From contig CAKRFU010000040.1 in assembly GCA_934320845.1 (NCBI GenBank), forward strand, positions 1 through 12,693: 12,693 bases of DNA. The letters are read 5' to 3'. Source of the DNA: an uncultured Lachnospiraceae bacterium. GTDB lineage: Bacteria; Bacillota; Clostridia; Lachnospirales; Lachnospiraceae. The notes under the pieces were generated by a model. That model worked only from the letters and a program-made list of their open reading frames with translations. It was not told the DNA's origin and ran no database searches. Made by a program: the position numbers and the translations under genes. Each line of letters starts with the position of its first letter. Position 1 is the first letter of the stretch. Positions 6,574-12,693 of the stretch are shown piece after piece.

Positions 6574-7647
6574 TTAATCACCAAAACATATTCCAAGACC
6601 CTTAGCCTCTTTGATTATTGACGAATCAGGGTCTACCATTTTTAATTTTCCTGCAACTTCTGCAAGAGGTACCGGAACTATCTCTCCATTTTTAAATCCA
6701 ACCATATAACCGTATTTTTCTTTGATTATAAGTCTTGCTGCTGCCGCACCGAGCCTGCTTGATATAACTCTGTCATACGGGCATGGCTCTCCGCCCCTCT
6801 GCATATGTCCCGGAACAGTAATTCTTACTTCCTGTCCTGTCTTTTCCTCAATCTCTTTTCCAATCTGATATGATATTGACGGATATGGATTCGCTTTTCT
6901 TTTTGCTTTGAGTTCCTTTTTTGACAAAGCTGCATCCTCTTTCGATATAGCTCCCTCAGCAACTGCCAGAATTGAGAACTTCTTTCCCTCTTTTATCCTC
7001 TTGTCAAGAGCTTCGACAACAGAATTTATGTCGTATGGTATTTCCGGCAGAAGTATAATGTCAGCACCGCCTGCAATGCCTGCGTGCAATGTGAGCCATC
7101 CTACTTTATGACCCATAATTTCAACAATAAATACCCTGCTGTGCGATGCTGCCGTTGTATGAATACAATCTATCGCGTTAGTAGCTATATTTACAGCACT
7201 TTGGAAACCAAATGTAATATCAGTGCCCCAAATATCATTATCAATTGTTTTTGGAAGAGTAACTACATTGCATCCTTCCTCACTCAAAAGATTTGCAGTT
7301 TTATGTGTTCCATTTCCGCCAAGTATAACAAGACAGTCAAGTCCCCATTTTTTGTAATTTGATTTCATAGCCTCGACCTTGTCAAGTCCGTTCGCATCAG
7401 GCTCACGCATCTTTTTAAACGGCTGTCTCGATGTTCCGATAATAGTTCCGCCTTCTGTAAGAATGCCCGAAAAATCACTTGGTTGCATCTTTCTGTAATT
7501 TCCATAAATAAGACCTTTGTATCCCTCAAGAATACCATATATCTCTACATCAGGATATGTCTGATACAATGTTTTTGCAACTCCACGCATAGTTGCATTT
7601 AAACTCTGACAATCTCCACCGCTTGTTAAAAAACCGATTTTCTTCAT
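6574..7647 (-). CDS. pfkA: 6-phosphofructokinase (clostridial type, donor uncertain)
   Basis: 357 residues. It phosphorylates fructose 6-phosphate to fructose 1,6-bisphosphate, the committed step of glycolysis. Seen: TSGGDCQSLNA (8-18), GTSR (71-74, substrate/effector arginine), GGNGT (110-114), PKTIDND (132-138, catalytic D136), IMGH (177-180), AEG (230-232) and GHMQRGG (280-286). K133 in PKTIDND is the residue found in PPi-type and 'mixed' enzymes, while G113 keeps the ATP-type glycine. The magnesium-binding Asp of GGDG is Asn here. The phosphoryl donor therefore cannot be read safely. The ATG at 7647 follows AAAGGCGG and overlaps the stop of a 55-residue membrane protein (ATGA), so the two are translationally coupled behind glgP. 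Confidence 0.9.
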   Translation of the reverse strand: MKKIGFLTSGGDCQSLNATMRGVAKTLYQTYPDVEIYGILEGYKGLIYGNYRKMQPSDFSGILTEGGTIIGTSRQPFKKMREPDANGLDKVEAMKSNYKKWGLDCLVILGGNGTHKTANLLSEEGCNVVTLPKTIDNDIWGTDITFGFQSAVNIATNAIDCIHTTAASHSRVFIVEIMGHKVGWLTLHAGIAGGADIILLPEIPYDINSVVEALDKRIKEGKKFSILAVAEGAISKEDAALSKKELKAKRKANPYPSISYQIGKEIEEKTGQEVRITVPGHMQRGGEPCPYDRVISSRLGAAAARLIIKEKYGYMVGFKNGEIVPVPLAEVAGKLKMVDPDSSIIKEAKGLGICFGD

Positions 7648-7811
7648 AAGCTGCCGCCTTTCTTTTCATCAATGTTTTCCAGTTCCTTTTCTCTTTTCTT
7701 AGTATAACCGTATTTTCTGTTTACTATTTTACTCATTATAAAATATCCTGTAACTGCTACAAATAACATTATAACCAATACTTCAGGCGCTACAATAGAT
7801 TTTACATTCAT
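7644..7811 (-). CDS. Small membrane protein (55 aa) coupled to phosphofructokinase
   Basis: This open frame is too short for many gene finders but well supported. ATG at 7811 follows a GAGG ribosome site, and the stop TGA (7646-7644) overlaps the pfk ATG in the arrangement ATGA. The protein begins MNVKSIVAPEVLVIMLFVAV. It has one membrane helix (about 6-26), then a highly charged cytosolic tail (about 27-55, including KYGYTKKREKELENIDEKK). It starts 28 bp after the glgP stop. The layout suggests an N-out, C-in single-pass peptide that could place or regulate its partner at the membrane. I do not recognise a family and claim no function. Confidence 0.75.
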   Translation of the reverse strand: MNVKSIVAPEVLVIMLFVAVTGYFIMSKIVNRKYGYTKKREKELENIDEKKGGSL

Positions 7812-7839
7812 TTTACCTCATTTCTTAATCAGCCCTTGA

Positions 7840-10083
7840 TTAGTCAAGATGCCATATATCATCATTGTACTGCTTAATAGTTCTGTCTGAAGAGAAAAAT
7901 CCTGCCATAGCTATATTTTTAATCATCTTTCTGCTCCAAGCCTGTCTGTCCTCGTAATCATTAAATACCTGCTCTTTTACGCGTATATAATCTTTTATAT
8001 CCAAAAGTGTCATAAACCAGTCTTTTGTAACTATTTCCATATATAATCTTATGAGGCTCTTTTTGTTTCCGACTGCAAACATCTTTTTATCTATAATGAA
8101 ATCGACGAGTTTTGCAATTTCAGGATCTGAATCATATATTTTTTCTGCTGAATAATCAGCTTTTGCATAATGTTCAATGACCTTGTCACTCTTCTCACCG
8201 AATATATAGATATTTTCGTCTCCCACAAGTTCATGTATCTCAACATTTGCACCATCTTCTGTTCCTAAAGTCACTGCACCGTTTAACATAAACTTCATGT
8301 TGCTCGTTCCGCTGGCTTCTTTAGATGCAAGTGAAATCTGCTCTGAAATATCTGCTGCCGGTATTATCTTCTCCGCATATGTCACATTGTAATTTTCAAG
8401 CATGACTACTTTCAGATATGGACTAACCTCAGGATCATTTTCTATAACTTCAGATAAGCAGAGTATCAAATGAATAATATCTTTTGCTATGGTATATGCC
8501 GGTGCCGCCTTTGCTCCAAATACAAATGTAATCGGTCTCTTTGGTTTATTGCCCGCTTTTATGTCCATGTACTTATGAATTATATAAAGTGCATTCATCT
8601 GCTGTCTCTTATACTCATGAAGTCTCTTTACCTGCACATCAATTATGGAATTTTCATCTATCTCAATATTTTCTTGCTTAAGAAGATACTCTTTAAACTC
8701 TTTCTTTTTAGTCATCTTTATATCTGTAACCGCTTTTAATACAGTTTCATCATCCCTATATTGTAAAAGCTTTTCAAGTTCATTTGCATCTTTCTTAAAT
8801 CCATCACCGATTTTTGATGAGATAAAATCAGTAAGTTCATGATTGCAGTGAAGCAGCCATCTTCTGAATGTTATACCGTTTGTTTTATTGTTAAATTTGT
8901 TTGGATAAATATCATAAAACGGCTTTAACTCGCTGTTTTTAAGTATCTCTGTATGAAGTGCCGCTACACCATTTACACTAAATCCATAGTGCATATCTAT
9001 TCTTGCCATGTGTACTTGCTGCTTATCATCTATAATGGCAAGTTCAGGGTTGTTGTATTTTTCTTTTACTTTTACATCAAGCATCTTTATGATAGGCATA
9101 AGCTGTGGAACAACCTTTTCAAGGAACCATATAGGCCATTTTTCAAGTGCCTCTGCAAGTATTGTGTGGTTTGTGTATGCGCACATATGGCTCACAATAT
9201 CAATAGCTTTGTCCATATCGATACCCTTTTTCACAAGAAGCCTTATAAGTTCAGGAATTACCATAGTCGGATGTGTATCATTTATCTGAACAACCGCATA
9301 GTCGGCAAGGTCGTAAAGGTTGCTTCCTTTCTCGACTGCCTCATCAATGATAAGCTGTGCCGCATTGCTGACCATAAAATACTGCTGGTATATTCTAAGC
9401 AGCTGTCCCTGATAATCACTGTCATCAGGATAAAGGAACAATGTAAGATTTTTTCTTATATCTTCTTTATTGAAATATATACTGTCTCCCTGCACAATGC
9501 TGTCATCCACACTGTCAATATCAAAAAGTTTCAATTTGTTGCATTTATTGTCATAGCCTGTTACATCTATCTCGTACATAACAGAATTTACCCTGAGCCC
9601 GCCAAAAATTATCTCATAACTCTTGTCAGTTCTTCTAAGCCAGCTCTTGTCCTTTATCCACGGATTCGGCACTTCTTTTTGAAGATTTTTGTCAAATTCC
9701 TGTTTAAAAAGACCCAGATGATAATTTATTCCAACACCGTCGCCATTTAACCCCAATGTTGCTATCGAGTCGAGGAAACAAGATGCAAGTCGTCCAAGAC
9801 CTCCATTTCCAAGAGATGGTTCCGGTTCGATTTCCTCTATCTGTGCCATACTCTTTCCGTGTTTTTCAAGTGCCCCGGCTACCTGATCATACAATCCAAG
9901 ATTTATGAGATTGTTTGATAAAAGCTTTCCTATAAGAAACTCAGCAGATATATAATAAAGTTTTTTCTTTCCCTCAATCTTTCCTCTCTGCTGTGCCATG
10001 TTCTTTGTAAGTTCTAACAAACCATAATATATCTCTTCATTTGAACTGCGTGATACAATGTTTTCAATTTCATTTTCGTACAT
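7840..10083 (-). CDS. glgP: Glycogen/alpha-glucan phosphorylase (GT35)
   Basis: 747 residues, slightly shorter than E. coli GlgP (about 815) but common among clostridia. It cleaves alpha-1,4-glucans with phosphate to release glucose 1-phosphate, using pyridoxal phosphate. Seen: [13 protein letters not shown] (88-100), INDTHP (267-272), AYTNHT (302-307), TNGITFRRW (401-409), KRLHEYKRQ (486-494) and the cofactor motif [10 protein letters not shown] (589-598) with the PLP-binding lysine at 597. No N-terminal allosteric extension is present. The ATG at 10083 follows AGGAGA. It heads the unit glgP, small membrane protein, phosphofructokinase, so released sugar phosphate is fed toward glycolysis. 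Its promoter is not clear; a palindrome (10151-10166) lies in the leader. Confidence 0.96.
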   Translation of the reverse strand: MYENEIENIVSRSSNEEIYYGLLELTKNMAQQRGKIEGKKKLYYISAEFLIGKLLSNNLINLGLYDQVAGALEKHGKSMAQIEEIEPEPSLGNGGLGRLASCFLDSIATLGLNGDGVGINYHLGLFKQEFDKNLQKEVPNPWIKDKSWLRRTDKSYEIIFGGLRVNSVMYEIDVTGYDNKCNKLKLFDIDSVDDSIVQGDSIYFNKEDIRKNLTLFLYPDDSDYQGQLLRIYQQYFMVSNAAQLIIDEAVEKGSNLYDLADYAVVQINDTHPTMVIPELIRLLVKKGIDMDKAIDIVSHMCAYTNHTILAEALEKWPIWFLEKVVPQLMPIIKMLDVKVKEKYNNPELAIIDDKQQVHMARIDMHYGFSVNGVAALHTEILKNSELKPFYDIYPNKFNNKTNGITFRRWLLHCNHELTDFISSKIGDGFKKDANELEKLLQYRDDETVLKAVTDIKMTKKKEFKEYLLKQENIEIDENSIIDVQVKRLHEYKRQQMNALYIIHKYMDIKAGNKPKRPITFVFGAKAAPAYTIAKDIIHLILCLSEVIENDPEVSPYLKVVMLENYNVTYAEKIIPAADISEQISLASKEASGTSNMKFMLNGAVTLGTEDGANVEIHELVGDENIYIFGEKSDKVIEHYAKADYSAEKIYDSDPEIAKLVDFIIDKKMFAVGNKKSLIRLYMEIVTKDWFMTLLDIKDYIRVKEQVFNDYEDRQAWSRKMIKNIAMAGFFSSDRTIKQYNDDIWHLD

Positions 10084-10150
10084 ACTCTCCTACCTTTCTT
10101 ATCAATACTTTTCCACTCTGCTTCTCATTTATAATCTTTTATTTTGACTA

Positions 10151-10166
10151 TGTTATTATGATAACA
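10151..10166. promoter_or_regulatory. Palindrome upstream of glgP, possible operator
   Basis: TGTTAT-TATG-ATAACA, perfect 6-bp arms, 68 bp before the glgP start. It overlaps weak -10-like sequences read toward glgP (TATCAT, CATAAT). No matching good -35 is present, so regulation by an activator or repressor here is inference. Confidence 0.35.
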
Positions 10167-10180
10167 CTTTTATGCAGAGA

Positions 10181-10209
10181 TTGACATATGCTTTTTTATT
10201 TTTTATACA
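10181..10209 (+). promoter_or_regulatory. Plus-strand promoter-like pair with no gene behind it
   Basis: TTGACA (10181-10186), 17-base spacer, TATACA (10204-10209). It points away from glgP, and the bidirectional hairpin at 10241-10280 lies about 30 bases after the predicted start. It could make a RNA of about 70 nt, or be a chance match in A/T-rich DNA. TTTATACAA occurs twice here (10202-10210, 10227-10235). Confidence 0.35.
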
Positions 10210-10233
10210 AGGCATTTCCTAAATTCTTTATAC

Positions 10234-10288
10234 AAAAAAGAATCCCTCATCCTCCGGGTAGAATTGAAGGATGAGAGATTATCTTTTT
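10234..10288. terminator. Bidirectional intrinsic terminator
   Basis: CTCATCCT (10246-10253) pairs with AGGATGAG (10268-10275). After a 1x1 mismatch, AATC (10241-10244) pairs with GATT (10277-10280). The minus side continues CTTTTTT (10240-10234) and the plus side TCTTTTT (10282-10288). Leftward it ends the nitroreductase transcript before glgP. Confidence 0.75.
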
Positions 10289-10360
10289 CCCTATTATAAA
10301 ACTATAAAACATTACTAATTTGTTCCGAAACACCTATATCTTACCACATTAAAATCCCCT

Positions 10361-10407
10361 TGTGTTAAATCGTGCTTAAATGGTCGATTTTTGTGTCTAA
10401 ATGGTCG
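10361..10407. repeat. Direct repeats of TAAATGGTCG with 21-bp period
   Basis: TAAATGGTCG occurs at 10377-10386 and 10398-10407, exactly 21 bp apart. A third, partial unit begins TGTGTTAAATCG (10361-10372), and TGTGTCTAAATGG recurs at 10393-10404. The spacing is two helical turns. It could be a regulator-binding array or a relic of an insertion-sequence end of the kind with multiple subterminal repeats (IS21 type); no transposase is present. The rest of the 393-bp gap 10084-10476 holds the palindrome, promoter-like pair and terminator listed separately. Confidence 0.55.
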
Positions 10408-10476
10408 CATATTATCTGATTTTATATTTTTTACAATGCATTTTTTTAAATTTATCTGATTCACATTATAAAAATA

Positions 10477-11088
10477 TTATACATGATACTCTACAATATC
10501 CTCCAGTTTCTTTCTCGGTCTTGCCACCGGTTCTTCATCGGCAATTCCAAATGCAACTGCTCCGATAAGCTGCCCTTCTTCACCTATATATTCTGCAAGC
10601 TCCCTGTATGCAAAACACGTATTTCCTATCCACAATGAACCGACACCCAATTCCTGTGCCGCTAAAAGCATATTTTCTATAGCCGCACCAATTGACAGTG
10701 TATCGCATATTTCTGAAAATCTGTCATCCATATCTATATTTTCCATAGGACTTTTTCCGTTTGTATTTATGACAAATACTACAACCGGTGCTTTCATCAT
10801 TATACGAAGCGTATTGTCTGCATCTGGCAGCAGCCTTTTAGAGTTCTTAAATAACGGCTCTTTTAATTCTCTCTTTATTCCTTTTCTCATTTCACTGAGT
10901 ATCTTTTTCTTTTCCTCACCACCATAGACAAGAAATTTCCACGGCTGTCTGTTTTTGCCTGACGGTGCAACTCTTGCCGCATCAAGAATTTTTTCAATCT
11001 GCTCTTTAGGGAGCATATCACTTTTATATTTTCTTATACTTCTTCTTTTATATATACTGTCATATACACTATTATTTATATCGCTCAT
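10477..11088 (-). CDS. Nitroreductase-family flavoprotein
   Basis: 203 residues from the ATG at 11088. It belongs to the NAD(P)H-dependent FMN nitroreductase family: YKRRSIRKY near the N-terminus (FMN phosphate contact), ARVAPSGKNRQPWKF (FMN-binding block), a dimerisation helix region, IGAAIENMLLAAQELGVGSLWIG (second FMN block) and a C-terminal PRKKLEDIVEYHV. The substrate cannot be told from sequence. An ATG 24 bases upstream (11112) would add eight residues, but it lacks a ribosome site, whereas AGGAAG precedes the ATG at 11088 at normal distance. It stands alone: a terminator lies on each side, and a -10-like TATAAT (11183-11188) plus a palindrome (11147-11158) lie upstream. Confidence 0.9.
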   Translation of the reverse strand: MSDINNSVYDSIYKRRSIRKYKSDMLPKEQIEKILDAARVAPSGKNRQPWKFLVYGGEEKKKILSEMRKGIKRELKEPLFKNSKRLLPDADNTLRIMMKAPVVVFVINTNGKSPMENIDMDDRFSEICDTLSIGAAIENMLLAAQELGVGSLWIGNTCFAYRELAEYIGEEGQLIGAVAFGIADEEPVARPRKKLEDIVEYHV

Positions 11089-11146
11089 ATATCTTCCTGT
11101 TTCAGCCTCCATTTCTGATTATCTAAAATTCCCTGCTGCATCATCA

Positions 11147-11158
11147 GAACAATTGTTC
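11147..11158. promoter_or_regulatory. Perfect 12-bp palindrome before the nitroreductase gene
   Basis: GAACAATTGTTC, self-complementary, lies 25 bp downstream of a consensus minus-strand -10 TATAAT (11183-11188) whose -35 is poor. Its position suits a repressor operator for the nitroreductase gene. The identity of any regulator is unknown. Confidence 0.4.
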
Positions 11159-11190
11159 CTATCAAATTAGACAAAACAAGAGATTATATA

Positions 11191-11219
11191 GATAAAACGG
11201 GCAGCCTTAAAAGACTGCC
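11191..11219 (-). terminator. Terminator of the cheD-Dabb unit
   Basis: On the minus strand GGCAGTCTT (11219-11211) pairs with AAGGCTGCC (11208-11200), a 9-bp stem counting one G-U pair, followed by CGTTTTATC. The G-U becomes a C-A mismatch on the plus strand, so the hairpin favours leftward transcripts. Confidence 0.6.
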
Positions 11220-11272
11220 TGCTCTTAATTTTACATATTAATCTCCATTCCTGCCCGCTTTTCAGGGAATCT

Positions 11273-11327
11273 CAAGTTTGTGCGCAAGCACAAATCTTGC
11301 GTGTGAAAAATCATAGATTTTTCACAC
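11273..11327. repeat. Pair of strong hairpins at the 3' end of the Dabb gene
   Basis: Hairpin A: CAAG+TTTGTGC (11273-11283), GCAA loop, GCACAAA+CTTG (11288-11299) with one bulged base. Hairpin B: GTGTGAAAAATC (11301-11312), ATA loop, GATTTTTCACAC (11316-11327), a perfect 12-bp stem. B contains the last codons and stop of the Dabb gene. The compact double-palindrome form resembles a dispersed extragenic repeat; only one copy lies in this window. Confidence 0.6.
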
Positions 11328-11616
11328 TATAATCCATACATACTCTAACCGCTGTATATGGTCTGACATAAGTATCTGCCACCGCAACATGCTCCGGATG
11401 TTTCTGATAACCCTTAAGCGATTCCTCACTGTCAAGTTCACAATCGAGCATGACATCTGCATTTGAAGATTCAAGTCCGTCAATAACAACATTCACCTTT
11501 AAAAGTCCCGGAACTTTTCCTACAAGCGACTCAAGATTTTCCTTTATCCCTTTCTTTACACTCTCTTTATCTGTAATATCTTCTTTTAACTGCCATAAAA
11601 TTATATGCTTTACCAT
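11311..11616 (-). CDS. Dabb-domain (stress-responsive A/B barrel) protein
   Basis: 101 residues, the usual size of a single-domain dimeric alpha-beta barrel. Seen: MVKHIILWQLKE at the start, a helix ESVKKGIKENLESL, VPGLLKVNVVIDGLESS, DVMLDCELDSEESLKGYQKHPEH and VRPYTAVRVCMDY. These are the Dabb family hallmarks. The family has mixed or unknown roles in bacteria, and catalytic residues are not evident. The ATG at 11616 follows AAGGAAGAG. It lies 17 bp behind cheD and is probably in the same transcript. The last few residues (VKNL) and the TGA are encoded inside a 12-bp-stem hairpin, so the natural C-terminus may have been replaced by insertion of that element. Confidence 0.85.
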   Translation of the reverse strand: MVKHIILWQLKEDITDKESVKKGIKENLESLVGKVPGLLKVNVVIDGLESSNADVMLDCELDSEESLKGYQKHPEHVAVADTYVRPYTAVRVCMDYSVKNL

Positions 11617-11633
11617 TATACTCTTCCTTCTTT

Positions 11634-12125
11634 CTATAATATATATTTGTTTCCGTCAGTCGCATTTACCTGTATCTGCGCACTTTCAAGACAAAATTTA
11701 ATGGTTCTTCCAACTGTACCTCCGGTCATCTGAGCGACTACAGGAATCCCCAGGTCTGCAAGAATCCTCTTTGATTGTATAACATTCTGCGTCCCTATGT
11801 CCATATCTTTATTTGTAAAATCAAATCCAAACATATTTGCCCCGCCGACAATTTTAACCTTGAGATTGCTTACATTGGCTCCATGCGCACATACTTTTCT
11901 AAAAAGACTGGGAATCCCGGTGTTTACATAACGCTCAAAATTCATAATATCACCATATCCCTCGTTTTCATATGCATCGGGCAGCATTGCATGCAAAAGT
12001 CCTCCTATTTTTAACTTATCATCATACATGCAGATACCCACACATGAACCAAGGGCATAAGTAATCAGCTCATCCCTTTTTGTACCCATTTTCATTTCTG
12101 CAATTCCAACTACAATCTGAGACAT
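11634..12125 (-). CDS. cheD: Chemoreceptor glutamine deamidase CheD
   Basis: 163 residues. CheD deamidates glutamines on chemoreceptors and, in Firmicutes, also partners CheC in adaptation. The catalytic set is visible: T22 (ELITYALGSC), C28 in GSCVGICMYD and H45 in GGLLHAMLP. The KIVGGANMFG and MTGGTVGRTIKF blocks complete the family fold. It suggests a motile, chemotactic organism. No other chemotaxis gene lies in the window: a Dabb gene follows and a sugar isomerase gene is divergent upstream, so this is an orphan cheD locus. The ATG at 12125 follows AAAGGA. Its promoter looks sigma-A type (12237-12265), not the sigma-D type usual for motility genes. Confidence 0.94.
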   Translation of the reverse strand: MSQIVVGIAEMKMGTKRDELITYALGSCVGICMYDDKLKIGGLLHAMLPDAYENEGYGDIMNFERYVNTGIPSLFRKVCAHGANVSNLKVKIVGGANMFGFDFTNKDMDIGTQNVIQSKRILADLGIPVVAQMTGGTVGRTIKFCLESAQIQVNATDGNKYIL

Positions 12126-12142
12126 GTCTATCCTTTCATAAT

Positions 12143-12175
12143 TTGCAGCTGCAGTTCACATCTGCAGTGCAGCAA
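12143..12175. repeat. Hairpin in the cheD leader
   Basis: CTGCAG (12149-12154) pairs with CTGCAG (12162-12167). Beyond an internal loop, TTGC (12143-12146) pairs with GCAA (12172-12175). It sits 18 bp before the cheD start, just above the ribosome site, within a predicted leader of about 105 nt. No known riboswitch is recognised. Confidence 0.4.
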
Positions 12176-12236
12176 TAATTTGCATCTTATTTGTACACAT
12201 TTTGCTTCTTTAATTTTAAATATTTATATTGTATTT

Positions 12237-12265
12237 GTTATAACTGATTTTTGTATACAATTCAA
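12237..12265 (-). promoter_or_regulatory. Promoter of cheD with palindrome in its spacer
   Basis: Minus-strand TTGAAT (12260-12265), 17-base spacer, TATAAC (12237-12242). The perfect 10-bp palindrome TTGTATACAA (12251-12260) lies in the spacer and touches the -35, a classic operator position. Confidence 0.6.
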
Positions 12266-12308
12266 GTAGTTTTAATACAAAATCAAATATTTCATGTAAT
12301 GATTATCT

Positions 12309-12362
12309 GATTTTTATTGTAATTATCACAACTTTTTCTCTAATTTAATAGATTTTTATTGT
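12309..12362. repeat. 12-bp direct repeat between cheD and the isomerase gene
   Basis: GATTTTTATTGT occurs exactly at 12309-12320 and 12351-12362, 42 bp apart (four helical turns). CTGATTTTT also occurs at 12244-12252 and 12307-12315. The pair lies 41 bp upstream of the isomerase -35, a suitable place for an activator. The 383-bp gap 12126-12508 otherwise holds the two promoters and the cheD leader hairpin. Confidence 0.45.
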
Positions 12363-12402
12363 CACTTTAAACAATTTTCATATATTTTAATGTGCTTTTT
12401 CA

Positions 12403-12431
12403 TTGCAAAATATCCTAAAATGTAATAGAAT
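12403..12431 (+). promoter_or_regulatory. Promoter of the isomerase gene
   Basis: TTGCAA (12403-12408), 17-base spacer, TAGAAT (12426-12431). It predicts a leader of about 70 nt before the ATG at 12509. Confidence 0.6.
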
Positions 12432-12508
12432 ATATTTGAAAACAAATGCAGCAAAATGCGCGTCAATTTTACTGTAAATTTTTATATTGAGAAAGGATGT
12501 TTTTTAAA

Positions 12509-12693
12509 ATGACTAATTTACCAAAAATGAAAATAGGTATTGTTGCTGTCAGCAGAGACTGTTTCCCAGAGTCACTTTCAGTAACAAGAAGACAGAATCT
12601 TGTAAAGGCTTACACTGACAAATATGATGCTGAGGATATTTACGAATGTCCTGTATGTATCGTAGAAAGCGAAATACATATGGTACAGGCTCT
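12509..12693 (+). CDS. L-fucose isomerase-family protein, N-terminal part (cut by window edge)
   Basis: The 61 visible codons begin MTNLPKMKIGIVAVSRDCFP, followed by ESLSVTRRQNLVKAY, then IYECPVCIVESEIHMVQA. This matches my memory of the N-terminus of the fucose/arabinose isomerase-like family (COG2407), in which the manganese-binding catalytic residues come much later, outside the window. The protein would be a cytosolic aldose-ketose isomerase, but the sugar cannot be decided from this end. A ribosome site GAAAGGA (12491-12497) precedes the ATG by 11 bases. It is divergent from cheD and has its own promoter. Confidence 0.75.
   Translation, partial: MTNLPKMKIGIVAVSRDCFPESLSVTRRQNLVKAYTDKYDAEDIYECPVCIVESEIHMVQA

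Noticed and set aside
6150..6605. 151-codon plus-strand open frame over the dnaX start and spacer
   Set aside because: It runs antisense through the dnaX N-terminus and the terminator hairpin, with no ribosome site and no recognisable domain.
8953..9750. 265-codon open frame on the plus strand
   Set aside because: It lies entirely antisense inside glgP, has no ribosome site, and its Cys/Tyr/Ile/His-rich translation resembles no protein family; glgP is unmistakable on the other strand.
11089..11112. Longer nitroreductase start at ATG 11112
   Set aside because: No ribosome site precedes it; AGGAAG is correctly placed for the ATG at 11088.
12143..12175. Riboswitch in the cheD leader
   Set aside because: Only a single hairpin with a small internal loop is visible, and none of the conserved cores of known riboswitch classes can be recognised.

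Overview
The window is AT-rich DNA from a low-GC, spore-forming member of the Clostridia, most likely Lachnospiraceae. I infer this from the dnaX-ybaB-recR order, the spore gene yyaC, a DUF5711 membrane protein, a clostridial-type phosphofructokinase and strong AGGAGG ribosome sites. The species cannot be fixed from sequence reading alone. Everything except yyaC and the truncated right-edge isomerase gene lies on the minus strand.

Left edge (1-634): two sigma-A promoters point leftward out of the window. The second has an A/T-rich upstream tract, an arrangement typical of ribosomal RNA operons, so an rRNA operon probably begins just beyond base 1. Next come two identical tRNA-Ser(TGA) genes with a strong promoter whose -35 box covers the stop codon of the neighbouring protein gene.

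Envelope pair (631-3132): a membrane-anchored beta-propeller-like protein (DUF5711) and a one-pass membrane protein. The second carries a C-terminal LysM domain and an N-terminal region that I read as a catalytically dead MPN/JAB-like fold. Each has its own promoter.

Spore and replication/repair block (3294-6411): yyaC runs on the plus strand from a possible forespore promoter and overlaps recR tail to tail by 34 bp. dnaX, ybaB and recR form the classic clamp-loader / nucleoid protein / recombination-mediator operon.

Glycogen block (6574-10083): glgP, then an unlisted 55-residue membrane protein, then a 6-phosphofructokinase. The small gene overlaps the phosphofructokinase start by ATGA. The set links glycogen phosphorolysis to glycolysis.

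Right part (10084-12693): a spacer holding a bidirectional terminator and 21-bp-period direct repeats, a nitroreductase, a cheD-Dabb operon whose last codons lie in a hairpin element, and a divergent, truncated fucose-isomerase-family gene with its promoter.

The region is mostly housekeeping. The best candidates for something undescribed are the coupled 55-residue membrane protein, the MPN-like/LysM protein, and several structured non-coding stretches.
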